From: an uncultured Lentisphaerota bacterium
Lineage (GTDB): Bacteria > Verrucomicrobiota > Lentisphaeria > Oligosphaerales > CAITYL01
Assembly: GCA_903921725.1 (NCBI GenBank)
Contig: CAIXRA010000011.1
Coordinates: 82,951 to 146,950 of the forward strand
Direction: 5' to 3'
DNA: 64,000 nucleotides
Positions 26,807 through 37,968 of this stretch are shown here, in pieces. The first letter of the stretch is position 1. Each line of letters opens with the position of its first letter. The notes under the pieces are model-generated. The model was given only the letters and a program-made list of their open reading frames with translations, did no database searches and had not been told where the DNA came from. The translations under genes were made by a program, and so were the position numbers.

Positions 26807-28074
26807 GCCGGAAGTTGCCGCTCCACGCCGTGGATGATGACGGCCTTCCCCTTGCGGATGGCCGGGCAGTCCTTCTGGCACGCGCCGCAGCCGCGGCAGG
26901 CCGCCGGGTTCACTACGGGGCGGGGAATGCCGGTTGGCGACGGATTGTCGGCGATGGCGCCGTAGGGGCAGAACTCCTGGCAGACCATGCAGTGCTCGCC
27001 GTCGGTCCAGGCCAGGCAGGCGTCGCGATCGATTTTGGCGATGCCGATCTGGAGCTTGTCCTTTTCATCGACCGGCATCGGCCTGAGCGCGCCTGCGGGG
27101 CAGGCCCTGGTGCAGGCGTTGCAGAAGGCGGCGCAGGCGCCCTTGTCCATGTCGAGCAGGGGCAGGAAGGCGGCTCCGAGCCCGGCCGCCTGCGGTGTCC
27201 GCACGCGGATGACGCCGGTGGGGCATTGCTGGACGCAGGCGTAGCAGCGGGTGCAGGCGCCGGAGAAGCGCACTAGGTCGCCTGCGCCGGGCGGGAGGAC
27301 GGGGCGGGGCGCGGCCGCGGAGTCCGTCCCCGGCATGCCGAAGCGCCGGAAGAGCAGGGCGAGCGGCAGGCCGACCGCGGCGCCGCCGAGGATTTCGCGG
27401 CGGGTTTGGTCAACCGGCTTTGCCGCGGCCACCGCCGGACGGCCTGCGGGGCGGAGGCGGCGGACAAGGTCGAACAGGTAGCCGAGCGGGCAGAATTTTC
27501 CGCACCAGAGCATGGGCTGGAGGGCGCCGAGCACGAGGAAGAGCGGCAGAATGACTCCGGCAATCCACGCCGCCGCATCGTGCGGAAAGCGTGCGGGGAG
27601 CAAGGCACGATTGAAGGTGGCGAGCGGGTCGAGCGGCAGCAGGAGTGGAAGCCCCGCGGCGGCGCCGGCGGCGATGCCCCAGAAGATGAAGCCGCTGATG
27701 CGCCACGGGAAAAGTGTCTTCCGCGGTGCGCCGGTCTTGCAGGCGAGCGTGTAGCAGGTTCCCGCGGGGCAGACGTGGCGGCAGAAGAAACGTCCGCGCC
27801 AGAACGCCAGGAGCAGCACGGCAAGGAATGGCGCGCACCAAGCCGCCGCCAGATGCCACGAGCGCCCCGCCAGCGCCGCGGAAAGAGCGGCCAGCGGACT
27901 GAAGCCGGGCATGATGCGTGCCAGTAGCACGCTGTCCTGGCCGGCGGCATCGCCTCCCAGCCGTTTCAGAACCGTCGCCAGCAGGGGCGGCAGCGGCCCG
28001 CCGAGCGCGAGGAACGCCGCGCCTGCCAGGAATAGCAGGCGTACGGCCCAGGAGAGGATGAAGGACGGCTTCAT
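26791..28074 (-). CDS. NapH/NapG-like fused membrane iron-sulfur protein
   Basis: A 427-residue protein joining two modules. The first ~210 residues have several membrane helices with CRHVCPAGTCY and CGKFCPLGYLF, as in NapH/NosR-type membrane ferredoxins. Then comes TRREILGGAAVGLPLALLF, which looks like a twin-arginine motif inside the protein. The rest is NapG-like, with four Cys clusters for [4Fe-4S] centres (CTRCYACVQQCP, CNACTRACP, CMVCQEFCP, CRGCGACQKDCP). In NapGH these are two proteins passing electrons from quinol. No nap or nos gene is nearby; the electron acceptor is unknown. The gene is convergent with pilR. Confidence 0.85.
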   Translation of the reverse strand: MKPSFILSWAVRLLFLAGAAFLALGGPLPPLLATVLKRLGGDAAGQDSVLLARIMPGFSPLAALSAALAGRSWHLAAAWCAPFLAVLLLAFWRGRFFCRHVCPAGTCYTLACKTGAPRKTLFPWRISGFIFWGIAAGAAAGLPLLLPLDPLATFNRALLPARFPHDAAAWIAGVILPLFLVLGALQPMLWCGKFCPLGYLFDLVRRLRPAGRPAVAAAKPVDQTRREILGGAAVGLPLALLFRRFGMPGTDSAAAPRPVLPPGAGDLVRFSGACTRCYACVQQCPTGVIRVRTPQAAGLGAAFLPLLDMDKGACAAFCNACTRACPAGALRPMPVDEKDKLQIGIAKIDRDACLAWTDGEHCMVCQEFCPYGAIADNPSPTGIPRPVVNPAACRGCGACQKDCPAIRKGKAVIIHGVERQLPAKDAA

Positions 28075-28523
28075 GGAGAGTTCCGGATTGGGTTTTTAAA
28101 TTTCAGATTTTGAACCCGGCCGCGGCCATTGGTTCCATTTTTCCGATTGCCCGTCCCGGCCCTGGCGCCGCCCGCCACGCCCCACGGCCGGAATGGAACG
28201 CAAATGCGGCGGAACCTGGCCCCCGATCTTCTTCAGCTCGGTAGATGGATGACGGGCCGGGTCGGCCGCTACGCCTTCCCTTGCGGCAAAATATAGTGCG
28301 CCTTCACCGGTTCCTTTCGGATTTAAACCAGCTTTCCGTGGGATGCCTGATTATTATTGGACAATGCCTCCAGCGTGGACGAGCGGAAAAAATCAGCGGG
28401 GCTTGGCGCTACTTTTGCAATGTGCCATTTTTTTGTTTTCTTGCCGGCGGGGGGTGCCGGCGCTCCCCGGATGATGTTATAGTATCCGGAATTCGAAAAA
28501 ACGCAGGTTCAAGGAATTTCCAC
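28075..28523. other. 449-bp divergent intergenic region before guaA
   Basis: No ORF with coding character. It must hold promoters for the divergent iron-sulfur gene and guaA. TATAGT occurs at about 28479-28484, some 40 bp before the guaA start, but no good -35 box pairs with it. I saw no purine-riboswitch core. Confidence 0.4.
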
Positions 28524-30065
<1,542 letters not shown>

Positions 30066-30083
30066 GCCGGAATCCCGGCATGG

Positions 30084-30122
30084 AGGCGGCGGACCGGACG
30101 ACGGCCGCCGCCTTTTGTTTTT
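30084..30122 (+). terminator. Rho-independent terminator of guaA
   Basis: A long GC stem (AGGCGGCGG... pairing with ...CCGCCGCCT, 30084-30112) is followed by TTTTGTTTTT. It begins 18 bp after the guaA stop. Confidence 0.8.
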
Positions 30123-30145
30123 CGGTGTGGGCGGAATGTGTTTCC

Positions 30146-30350
30146 CGCAGAGGCGCGGAGGCGCAGAGAGCGGGGAACGTTCAAGTCGACGGACATGAAT
30201 TGAAACGCAAAGGCGCAAAGCGATGCAATGCAAGGACGGGAGCGTGGGCGTCCCGCTCGCTTTCGTCGGGCATCCTGCCCGGCGCATGTCCGTTTTCTGT
30301 CCCGTTTTTGAACAGGCAACAGGCAACACGCAACAGGCAACAGGCAACGC
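30146..30350 (+). repeat. Cluster of four kinds of dispersed short repeats between guaA and rnpB
   Basis: In order: CGCAGAGGCGCGGAGGCGCA heptads (30146-30172); AAACGCAAAGGCGCAAAG units (30203-30220); a GACGGGAGCGTGGGCGTCCC block (30235-30291) shared with 34181; and GGCAACAGGCAACACGCAAC tandem units (30311-30350). Any promoter for rnpB must lie in or just after them. Confidence 0.75.
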
Positions 30351-30397
30351 CGGCGCCGTCCCCGTGCAAGCGGGGTTTGTTGGACTATGGTACACCC

Positions 30398-30791
30398 CGG
30401 ACACGGACGGGGGACGGCCGCTCGCCGCAAGGCGGGAGGAAAGTCCGGACTCCACAGGACGGGAAGTCCAGCCGAAAGACTGGATACCGCGGACAATACG
30501 CCGCGGGAAGGAAAGTGCAACAGAAAGCATACCGCCCGGCGCCTTCGGGCGTCAGGTAAGGGTGAAAGGGTGGGGTAAGAGCCCACCGCTCGCCGGAGAG
30601 ATCCGCGAGGCAGGGCAAACCCCTTCCGGAGCAAGACCAAATAGGGGACGATGATGCGGTCCGCATCGTTCCGGCGCCTTCGGGCGTCCGGAGTGAGTCC
30701 CGGGTATCGGTCGCTTAGAGGAATGGTCGCCGCCGCCCTCTCCGCAAGGAGGAGGCGGGCACAGAATCCGGCTTACACCCGTCCGTGTCCC
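30398..30791 (+). ncRNA. rnpB: RNase P RNA, bacterial type A
   Basis: The catalytic RNA that removes tRNA 5' leaders. The ends pair to form P1: GGACACGGACGGG (30399-30411) with CCCGTCCGTGTCC (30778-30790). Conserved core elements in order: GGAGGAAAGTCCGGAC near 30435-30450, GGTAAGGGTGAAAGGGTGGGGTAAGAGCCCACC split across 30555-30590, GAGCAAGACCAAATAGGGG near 30629-30647, TTAGAGGAATGGTCGCC near 30715-30731, and ACAGAATCCGGCTTAC near 30761-30776. Several GC hairpins with TTCG or GCAA loops fill the gaps. Length about 394 nt is normal. The protein-coding frames through this region are spurious. Confidence 0.95.
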
Positions 30792-30842
30792 TCGTTTTCG
30801 CCTCACATCGAGGCAGGAATAACTAGGAAAAGGAGCCCCGCC

Positions 30843-31823
30843 ATGCTTGTCGGAATCCCGCTCGGAATGCTGCTTGGCTTCACCGTCTGGTTCCTGGTGC
30901 GCTACCTGGCGGCCGGCATCTTCACCGTCAACCAGAACGAGCGCGCGCTGAAGACCTCCTTCGGCCGCGCCCAGCGCATCGGCGGTGCGGTGACGGCGAA
31001 CGACCCGATTTCCGAGTCGCTCTCGCCGGAGGAGCGGGAGCGCTACTCCTGTCCGCAGGTCCGCGTCATTCCTCCTGGCGGGCCGTACTTCAAATGGCCG
31101 TGGGAGAAGGTGTACAAGGTTTCCATCGCCACCGAGACGGTGAACATGGCCTACGACCCCGGCTCGCCGCACTCCAACGCCGGCGGCACGATCTTGGAGG
31201 CGGTGACCAAGGACCAGCTCAACACCGGTCTGACCGGCCAGATCCGCTACAAGGTCTGCGAGCGCAACCTCTACGCCTACCTATTCGGCGTGAAGAACCC
31301 CATCGCCCACGTCATGGGCTACTTCGTCTCCGTGTTGCGCGAGCGCATCGCCAACTTCGAGGCGCCGGCCGCCGCCGACGGCACGCCCGCCGTGCAGACC
31401 GGCATCTCCATCAACGACCTGCGCAAGAACCTGCGCGACATCAACGAGCACATGGACAAGGAATGCCGCTCCTCCGCCGCACGCTACGGCATCCAGCTCG
31501 ACGCCTCGCTGATCACCGGCATCGACCCGCCGCCGGAGGTCGAGTCCGCGCTCGCCGCCATCAACACGGCGCACAACCAGGTTTCCTCCGACATCAGCCT
31601 CGCGCAGGCCTCCGCCGACCAGAAGATCGTGCAGTCCCGCAGGGCCGTCGAGATCGAGACGCTCAAGTCGCAGGCGGAGGTGGAGCCGCTGCGCCGCCTC
31701 GCCGCGCAGCTCACGGATCTCAAGACCCACGGCGGCAACGGCGCGCTGACGGGGTATGTCCGCAATGTCCGCCTCGGGCTTTACTCCGATGCCGGCCGAG
31801 TCGTCATGGAGGTGAAACAATGA
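30843..31823 (+). CDS. SPFH-domain (stomatin/prohibitin-like) membrane protein A
   Basis: A 326-residue protein with one N-terminal membrane helix (VGIPLGMLLGFTVWFLVRYLA), then an SPFH core (NQNERALKTSFGRAQ..., IPPGGPYFKWPWEKVYKVSI) and a helical C-terminal region rich in Glu, Ala and Gln as in stomatin/HflK coiled coils. The ATG at 30843 has AAGGAG 9 nt upstream. It overlaps the next SPFH gene by ATGA, an arrangement like hflK-hflC. Such proteins form ring scaffolds in membranes, often controlling proteases; no FtsH is nearby. Confidence 0.85.
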   Translation: MLVGIPLGMLLGFTVWFLVRYLAAGIFTVNQNERALKTSFGRAQRIGGAVTANDPISESLSPEERERYSCPQVRVIPPGGPYFKWPWEKVYKVSIATETVNMAYDPGSPHSNAGGTILEAVTKDQLNTGLTGQIRYKVCERNLYAYLFGVKNPIAHVMGYFVSVLRERIANFEAPAAADGTPAVQTGISINDLRKNLRDINEHMDKECRSSAARYGIQLDASLITGIDPPPEVESALAAINTAHNQVSSDISLAQASADQKIVQSRRAVEIETLKSQAEVEPLRRLAAQLTDLKTHGGNGALTGYVRNVRLGLYSDAGRVVMEVKQ

Positions 31824-32827
31824 GCCCGCTTTTCGCCGCCGCCGTGCTTGAGACCGCCAGCTCCACCTTGGTGGCCGCCGTGGCCACCTTCTTCGCCTGC
31901 TTCATCATCGTCCCGATCCTCTTCGGGCTGATGCGGATGCTGGGCTTCTACGCCATCGTCCAGGAACGCCGCTGCCTGGTGTATGTGCTCTTCGGCAAAG
32001 TCGTCGCCGTGCTCGACGAGCCGGGGCTGCATTTCCTCTGGCTGAAGATGACCTGGCGCGCGCCGATCATCAACTGGCTCGGCCGCTGCTACGAGATCGA
32101 CCTGCGCCTCGACCAAGAATACCTCCGCAGTCAGCCGGTCAACTCGGAGGAGGGCGCGCCGATGGGCATCGGCATCTGGTACGAGATGTTCATCTCCGAC
32201 CCCGTCGCGTACCTGTTCAAGAACACCGACCCGCGCGGCTCCCTGGCCGCCAACGTCAGCAACTCGACCGTGCGCTGCCTGAGCAACATGCCGCTGGCGA
32301 GCATGATGGCCAACCGCCACACCATGAGCCAGACCGTGCGCGGCGAGGTCTCCCCGCAGTCGCACGACTGGGGCTACCGCCTCGGCTCCGTCTACATCCG
32401 CAAGGTGCATTTCCGCGACGCGGGCATGATCCGGCAAATCGAGAGCAAGGTGGTCAACCGCCTCCGCCAGGTCACCTCCGCCATCAAGCAGGACGGCACG
32501 AACCAGGTGAACATCATCACCAGCACCGCCGACCGCCAGGCCGCCATCGAGTTTGCGAAAGCCGCGGCGATGCGCCCCGAAATCGTCGGCGCCGCGCTGA
32601 ACGAGATCTCGCAGGATTCCGAGGTCGCCGAGGCGATGTTCGCCGTGCTCGAGACGCAGAAGATCCTCGACGGCAAGGCCTCCATCACGCTGGTCCCGCG
32701 GAACTCGCCACTGCTCGCCGGGCTGCTCGCCGCGCAGTCCGACTCCGCGCCGGTCGCCAGGCCACCGACCGCGCCGCCGCAGTCGGTCGTCTACACCGTC
32801 GGCCCGCAGGCCAAGTCGCTGAAGTGA
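31820..32827 (+). CDS. SPFH-domain membrane protein B, partner of the upstream gene
   Basis: A 335-residue paralogue-like partner translated from an ATGA overlap (GGAGG upstream). The N-terminal hydrophobic segment is LVAAVATFFACFIIVPILFGLM. The SPFH core follows (IVQERRCLVYVLFGKVVAVLDEPGLHFLWLK) and then a helical C-terminal part. The two proteins probably form a hetero-oligomeric scaffold like HflK/HflC, but they are not close HflKC homologues by eye. Confidence 0.85.
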   Translation: MSPLFAAAVLETASSTLVAAVATFFACFIIVPILFGLMRMLGFYAIVQERRCLVYVLFGKVVAVLDEPGLHFLWLKMTWRAPIINWLGRCYEIDLRLDQEYLRSQPVNSEEGAPMGIGIWYEMFISDPVAYLFKNTDPRGSLAANVSNSTVRCLSNMPLASMMANRHTMSQTVRGEVSPQSHDWGYRLGSVYIRKVHFRDAGMIRQIESKVVNRLRQVTSAIKQDGTNQVNIITSTADRQAAIEFAKAAAMRPEIVGAALNEISQDSEVAEAMFAVLETQKILDGKASITLVPRNSPLLAGLLAAQSDSAPVARPPTAPPQSVVYTVGPQAKSLK

Positions 32828-32879
32828 GCGCGGCCGCGGCCTGCGTTCAACCGCATGACCGCCGGTACTACTCTTCATC

Positions 32880-32905
32880 GCCCGCATTCCATTCGTGATG
32901 CGGGC
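32880..32905 (+). terminator. Hairpin after the SPFH pair, possible terminator
   Basis: A perfect 8-bp stem (GCCCGCAT/ATGCGGGC) with a 10-nt loop, 52 bp after the stop. There is no T-run, so termination is uncertain. Confidence 0.35.
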
Positions 32906-33020
32906 ATCCGGGCTGGAACATGGCGAACGTGCGCCGTGTCTCACACCCGCCGCTGCACCCCACGGATTCGTTTGAGACGGGGGCGTGCGCGGCTGAATGC
33001 ATGATGATATTCCGGGGGAT

Positions 33021-34142
33021 ATGATGACGGAATCACTGCCGCAGGAAGCGAAGGAGCCCGCACGCCTGATGTCGGTGGACGCCCTGCGCGGCTTCGACAT
33101 GATCTGGATCTGCGGCGGCGCCGGGGTAATCTCCGCGCTGGAACGCCTGTTCACCGGGCATGGCGGCTGGCTCAGCCGGCAGTTCGTGCACGTGGAGTGG
33201 GCGGGGATGCGCTTCGAAGACCTGATCATGCCGCTCTTCATGTTCCTCGCCGGCGTGTCGCTGCCGTTCTCCGTGGCGGGGCGGCTGGCGAAGAACCCGT
33301 CGAAGCTTCACCTCTGGGGGCACGTGCTGAAGCGCATCGCGCTGCTCTGGGTGTTTGGCATGGCCTGCCAGGGGAACCTGTTTTCCTGGAACCCGGCCGA
33401 ATGGAAGTTCTACAGCAACACCCTGCAGGCGATCGCCGCCGGCTATCTCGTAGCCACCGTGCTGCACCTGTACGCCTCCATCCGCTGGCAGGCGGTCGCC
33501 ACGGCGGGGCTGATGCTGCTTTCCTGGGCGCTGTTCGCCTGGGCGCCGGCGCCGGGCGGGACGCCGGGGGATTATTCGCCTGACGGCAACGTGGCGATCT
33601 GGCTGGACAAATTCATCCTCGGTCCGCACCAGGACGGCACGGCGTATGCCTGGATCCTCGGCAGCCTGAATTTCGGCGCCACCACGATGCTTGGCGTATT
33701 TGCCGGCGGACTGCTGCGGCGTCGGGAGCTTTCCGGCAACCGCAAAACCCTATGGCTCGCGGGCGGCGGCGCGGCGGCAATCGGCCTGGCGTTCGCCTGG
33801 ATGCCGTTCCATCCGCTGATCAAGCACCTGTGGACCGGCTCGTTCGTGCTGCTGTCCGGCGGACTGAGCCTGCTGCTGCTGGCGCTGTTCTACTGGGTGA
33901 TTGATGTGCGCGGCTGGAAACGCTGGAGCTATTTCTTCACCGTGATCGGCGTGAACGCCATTGCCGCGTACATGCTGACCGAAACCTGGGGGACGCGCAT
34001 GGTCAGCAATCCCTTGGTCCGCGGCTTCCACCGCTGGCTGCCCGGCGATTTCCAGACGCTGCTCCAGGCCGTGGCCGAAGTGGCTGTCCTCTGGGTGATC
34101 CTCTGGCACCTGCACCGGCAGAAGATCTACCTCAAGGTGTGA
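33021..34142 (+). CDS. Membrane acyltransferase, HGSNAT-like (DUF5009 type)
   Basis: An approximately 373-residue multi-pass membrane protein with about ten helices. It opens with MSVDALRGFDMIWICGGAG, and the FVHVEWAGMRFEDLIMPLFMFLAGVSLPFS block is typical of bacterial relatives of heparan-alpha-glucosaminide N-acetyltransferase. These move acyl groups across the membrane to sugars, with the loop His in HVEW as a candidate catalytic residue. GGGGGA precedes the MM pair at 33021/33024, so the true start may be either; an ATG at 32997 is also in frame. It could acetylate periplasmic glycans, matching the organism's carbohydrate life style (inference). Confidence 0.82.
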   Translation: MMTESLPQEAKEPARLMSVDALRGFDMIWICGGAGVISALERLFTGHGGWLSRQFVHVEWAGMRFEDLIMPLFMFLAGVSLPFSVAGRLAKNPSKLHLWGHVLKRIALLWVFGMACQGNLFSWNPAEWKFYSNTLQAIAAGYLVATVLHLYASIRWQAVATAGLMLLSWALFAWAPAPGGTPGDYSPDGNVAIWLDKFILGPHQDGTAYAWILGSLNFGATTMLGVFAGGLLRRRELSGNRKTLWLAGGGAAAIGLAFAWMPFHPLIKHLWTGSFVLLSGGLSLLLLALFYWVIDVRGWKRWSYFFTVIGVNAIAAYMLTETWGTRMVSNPLVRGFHRWLPGDFQTLLQAVAEVAVLWVILWHLHRQKIYLKV

Positions 34143-34178
34143 GCCGGCCCGCCGCGCTGCGGCACCTTGGGCGGCCTA

Positions 34179-34297
34179 TAAGACGGGAGCGTGGGCGTCC
34201 CGCCCGCTTTCGGCGGACATCTTGTCCGACGCACACGAAAATTCCGGGCGGGACGCCCGGTCAAAGCGGGCAAGATGCCCACGCTCCCGTCTTTTTA
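34179..34297. repeat. Large imperfect palindrome of the GACGGGAGCGTGGGCGTCCC dispersed repeat family
   Basis: Arms AAGACGGGAGCGTGGGC...CCCGCTTT (34180-34210) and its near-perfect inverse (34263-34293) flank a GC-rich centre; TTTTT follows at 34292-34296. It lies between convergent genes, so it may also terminate both. The left arm matches 30234-30265 beside rnpB. Confidence 0.75.
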
Positions 34298-34378
34298 ACA
34301 CTGGCTGCATGGCAGCCGCAACGCCCCGAAGAGGCATTGGACGACAGCCCGGGGCCGGGCGCAGCGCCGCCCCGGGGG

Positions 34379-35746
34379 TCAGGCCGGGACGGCGGTCAGC
34401 TCGTAATGCGTCGCGCCGGTGATGCGGACCTGGACGATCCCCTCGTCGAGCAGCTTTTTCGGCCCCTTGACTATGACGACGTTGTCCACCTCGGGCGCGT
34501 CGCCCTTGGTGCGCGCGGCGAGCTTGCCGCCGGGCAGGGCGGAATCGAGGATGACCTCCAGCGTCTTGCCGACGAAGGCCTTGTTCTTCTCCAGCGCGAT
34601 CGCCTGCTGGGCGCGCATGATCATGTCGCGCCGGTGCTCGGCGGTCTCGATGGGCACAAGCCCCTCCGTGATCTCCGCGGCGGGCGTTCCCTCTTCGGGC
34701 GAATAGGTGAAGACGCCGAGGCGGTCGAAGCGGAATTCCTTCACGTACGCCAGCAGCTCCTCGAACTCCGCCTCGGTCTCGCCGGGATAGCCGACGAGGA
34801 GGGTGGTGCGGAGGGTGACGCCGGGGAGCGCGATGCGGAGCTTCGTCATCAGCGCGCGGGTTTCGGTGGAGCCCATGCCGCGGGCCATGGCGTGCAGCTG
34901 GCCGTCGCTGATGTGCTGGAGCGGGATGTCGATGTACGGCACGACGTGGCGCGCCTTCTTCATGACGTCGAGCAGCTCGTCGGTGACATGCTTCGGGTGC
35001 ATGTAGAGCACGCGGATCCAGAAATCGCCCTCCAGCTCGTCGCACTCGCGGAGCAGGCCGGCCAGCGTCGTGCCGTCCTTGCGGTCGCGGCCGTAGCTGG
35101 TGGTGTCCTGCGCGATCAGGTTGATCTCATGCACGCCCTGGTCCAGCAACTGGCGGCACTCGGCGGCGACGGAGGGGATGGAGCGGCTGCGCTGGCGCCC
35201 GCGGATGCCGGGGATGGCGCAGAATTTGCAGCGGTGGTCGCACCCTTCGGCGATCTTGATGTAGGCGTGGCTGGCCGGGGTCAGCAGCAGGCGCGGCGCC
35301 GTCTCGTCGTACAGGTAGGTCGCCTCCTTGAAACCCTCGGCGCCCGCCCCAGGGTGGCGGTCCTTCTTCGTCTTCGGGCCTGCGAGAAGATTCTGAAGCA
35401 GGGCGGCGATGCGCGGGACGTCGTCCAGGCCGATGAAAAGGTCCACGCCCGTGAACGCCTCGCGGAGCCGCGGAAGCTCGCGCTGCGGCAGGCAGCCGGC
35501 GACGATCACGCGGCGGCCGGGCTGCTGCTTCTTCCACGCCATGGACTGCTCGATCTGCACGACCGCCTCGGAGCGCGCGTCGGCCACGAAAGCGCAGGTG
35601 TTGATGAGCAGGACCTGCGCCTGCGACGCGTCGGCGGTGAGCGCGACGCCCGCCTGGGCGAGCGTGCCGGCCATGACTTCCGTGTCGACGAGGTTCTTGG
35701 CGCAGCCAAGGCTGATGAGGCTGAGGAGTACGGGCTGGTTTTTCAT
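34379..35746 (-). CDS. rimO: Ribosomal protein S12 methylthiotransferase
   Basis: A 455-residue radical SAM enzyme that adds a methylthio group to an Asp of ribosomal protein S12. The N-terminal UPF0004 domain has three Cys ligands for the auxiliary cluster (C15, C51, C85), the radical SAM CxxxCxxC is C169-C173-C176 (GCDHRCKFC), and a C-terminal TRAM domain follows. The opening SLISLGCAKNLVDTEVMAG and IPGIRGRQRSRS point to RimO over MiaB. The gene is full length. Confidence 0.94.
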   Translation of the reverse strand: MKNQPVLLSLISLGCAKNLVDTEVMAGTLAQAGVALTADASQAQVLLINTCAFVADARSEAVVQIEQSMAWKKQQPGRRVIVAGCLPQRELPRLREAFTGVDLFIGLDDVPRIAALLQNLLAGPKTKKDRHPGAGAEGFKEATYLYDETAPRLLLTPASHAYIKIAEGCDHRCKFCAIPGIRGRQRSRSIPSVAAECRQLLDQGVHEINLIAQDTTSYGRDRKDGTTLAGLLRECDELEGDFWIRVLYMHPKHVTDELLDVMKKARHVVPYIDIPLQHISDGQLHAMARGMGSTETRALMTKLRIALPGVTLRTTLLVGYPGETEAEFEELLAYVKEFRFDRLGVFTYSPEEGTPAAEITEGLVPIETAEHRRDMIMRAQQAIALEKNKAFVGKTLEVILDSALPGGKLAARTKGDAPEVDNVVIVKGPKKLLDEGIVQVRITGATHYELTAVPA

Positions 35747-35915
35747 AGGCTGTAAATGTAATTTCCCAACCGCCGCTTTCCATCCGGATGAACCGCATGC
35801 GGCGGCCGGCGGGAAAAATGCCAGTCATTCCGGTCGTGGAGAAGCTGTTGCAACTGCGCCGTATCCCGATACATTCTTGAACCGTACATCTGGACGGTTT
35901 TCGGACGGGGGCATC

Positions 35916-37337
<1,422 letters not shown>

Positions 37338-37360
37338 GGACGCGCCGCATCGGCGTTTAG

Positions 37361-37418
37361 TGTTGCGCGTTGCGGGTTGCGCGTGCAAACACGAAACCCG
37401 GAACGCGCAACACGCAAC
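37361..37418. repeat. Inverted CAAC/GTTG repeat after the activator gene
   Basis: GTTGCGCGTTGCGGGTTGCG (about 37362-37381) faces CGCGCAACACGCAAC (about 37404-37418), the same unit as at 16693 and 30311. It may fold as a terminator between convergent genes. Confidence 0.6.
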
Positions 37419-37440
37419 GGGCGTACGGCAAGCATCCGTC

Positions 37441-37824
37441 TCATTTGCCGTGGGACACGAGCAGGATCCGGCCGTCGTCGCGGGCGATTCGTGCGAATGC
37501 CGTGCCGCCCAATGCATCAAGAGGCGGCGTGCCCGACACTGTCCAAGCACCGTTTGACAACGTTGCCGTGTACGGTTTTTCCTTCCCAATCCGCTCTTTG
37601 CCGTAGAGCGGTTTCCAGACGGCGAGGGCGATGGCGACGGCGGTCTCCGCGTCCGGTACATAGCCGCATGCGGGGGTGGCCGGAGGCAGCGGGGACGGCG
37701 CTTCCGGCGCCGTTGCGGCCGCGGTTGTGGTGCAGCCATCCTCCGCATTCTGGAAGGAGCGCATAACCAAGTAGCCGCCGTACGACACCAGGCCGAGAAG
37801 AACGAGGAAGAAGAATGTGCGCAT
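37441..37824 (-). CDS. NTF2-fold immunity-like protein with N-terminal membrane anchor
   Basis: A 127-residue protein. The start (MRTFFFLVLLGLVSYGGYLVM) is a single membrane helix or signal. The C-terminal ~70 residues match the NTF2-fold immunity-type domain I know from polymorphic toxin loci: AVAIALAVWKPLYGKERI, KPYTATLSNGAWTVSGT and GGTAFARIARDDGRILLVSHGK. No toxin gene is next to it, so an immunity role is not supported by context. The ATG at 37824 follows GGAGG by 7 nt. Confidence 0.75.
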   Translation of the reverse strand: MRTFFFLVLLGLVSYGGYLVMRSFQNAEDGCTTTAAATAPEAPSPLPPATPACGYVPDAETAVAIALAVWKPLYGKERIGKEKPYTATLSNGAWTVSGTPPLDALGGTAFARIARDDGRILLVSHGK

Positions 37825-37968
37825 GCTGCACCTCCGTTGCGGATGGCCGGAGCCGCCGGGAAATCTTATCGGCTCCTGCATACCCATACACCGAAGATGG
37901 CCGGAGTTCCACCGCGCAGTCGGGGACGAGGCACTCCAGCCAGCCCGGATTCCGCATTGAAAACCGGC

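Noticed and set aside
28245..28523. N-terminal extension of guaA
   Set aside because: The ATG at 28524 has a ribosome site and gives the exact family length.
28085..28523. Purine or guanidine riboswitch before guaA
   Set aside because: No conserved core motif could be found by eye.
30311..30350. CRISPR array at the GGCAAC repeats
   Set aside because: Units are 7-8 bp and directly tandem, with no spacers and no cas genes.
30223..31172. Several ORFs around 30223-31172, both strands
   Set aside because: They cross the RNase P RNA and dispersed repeats; no coding signal.
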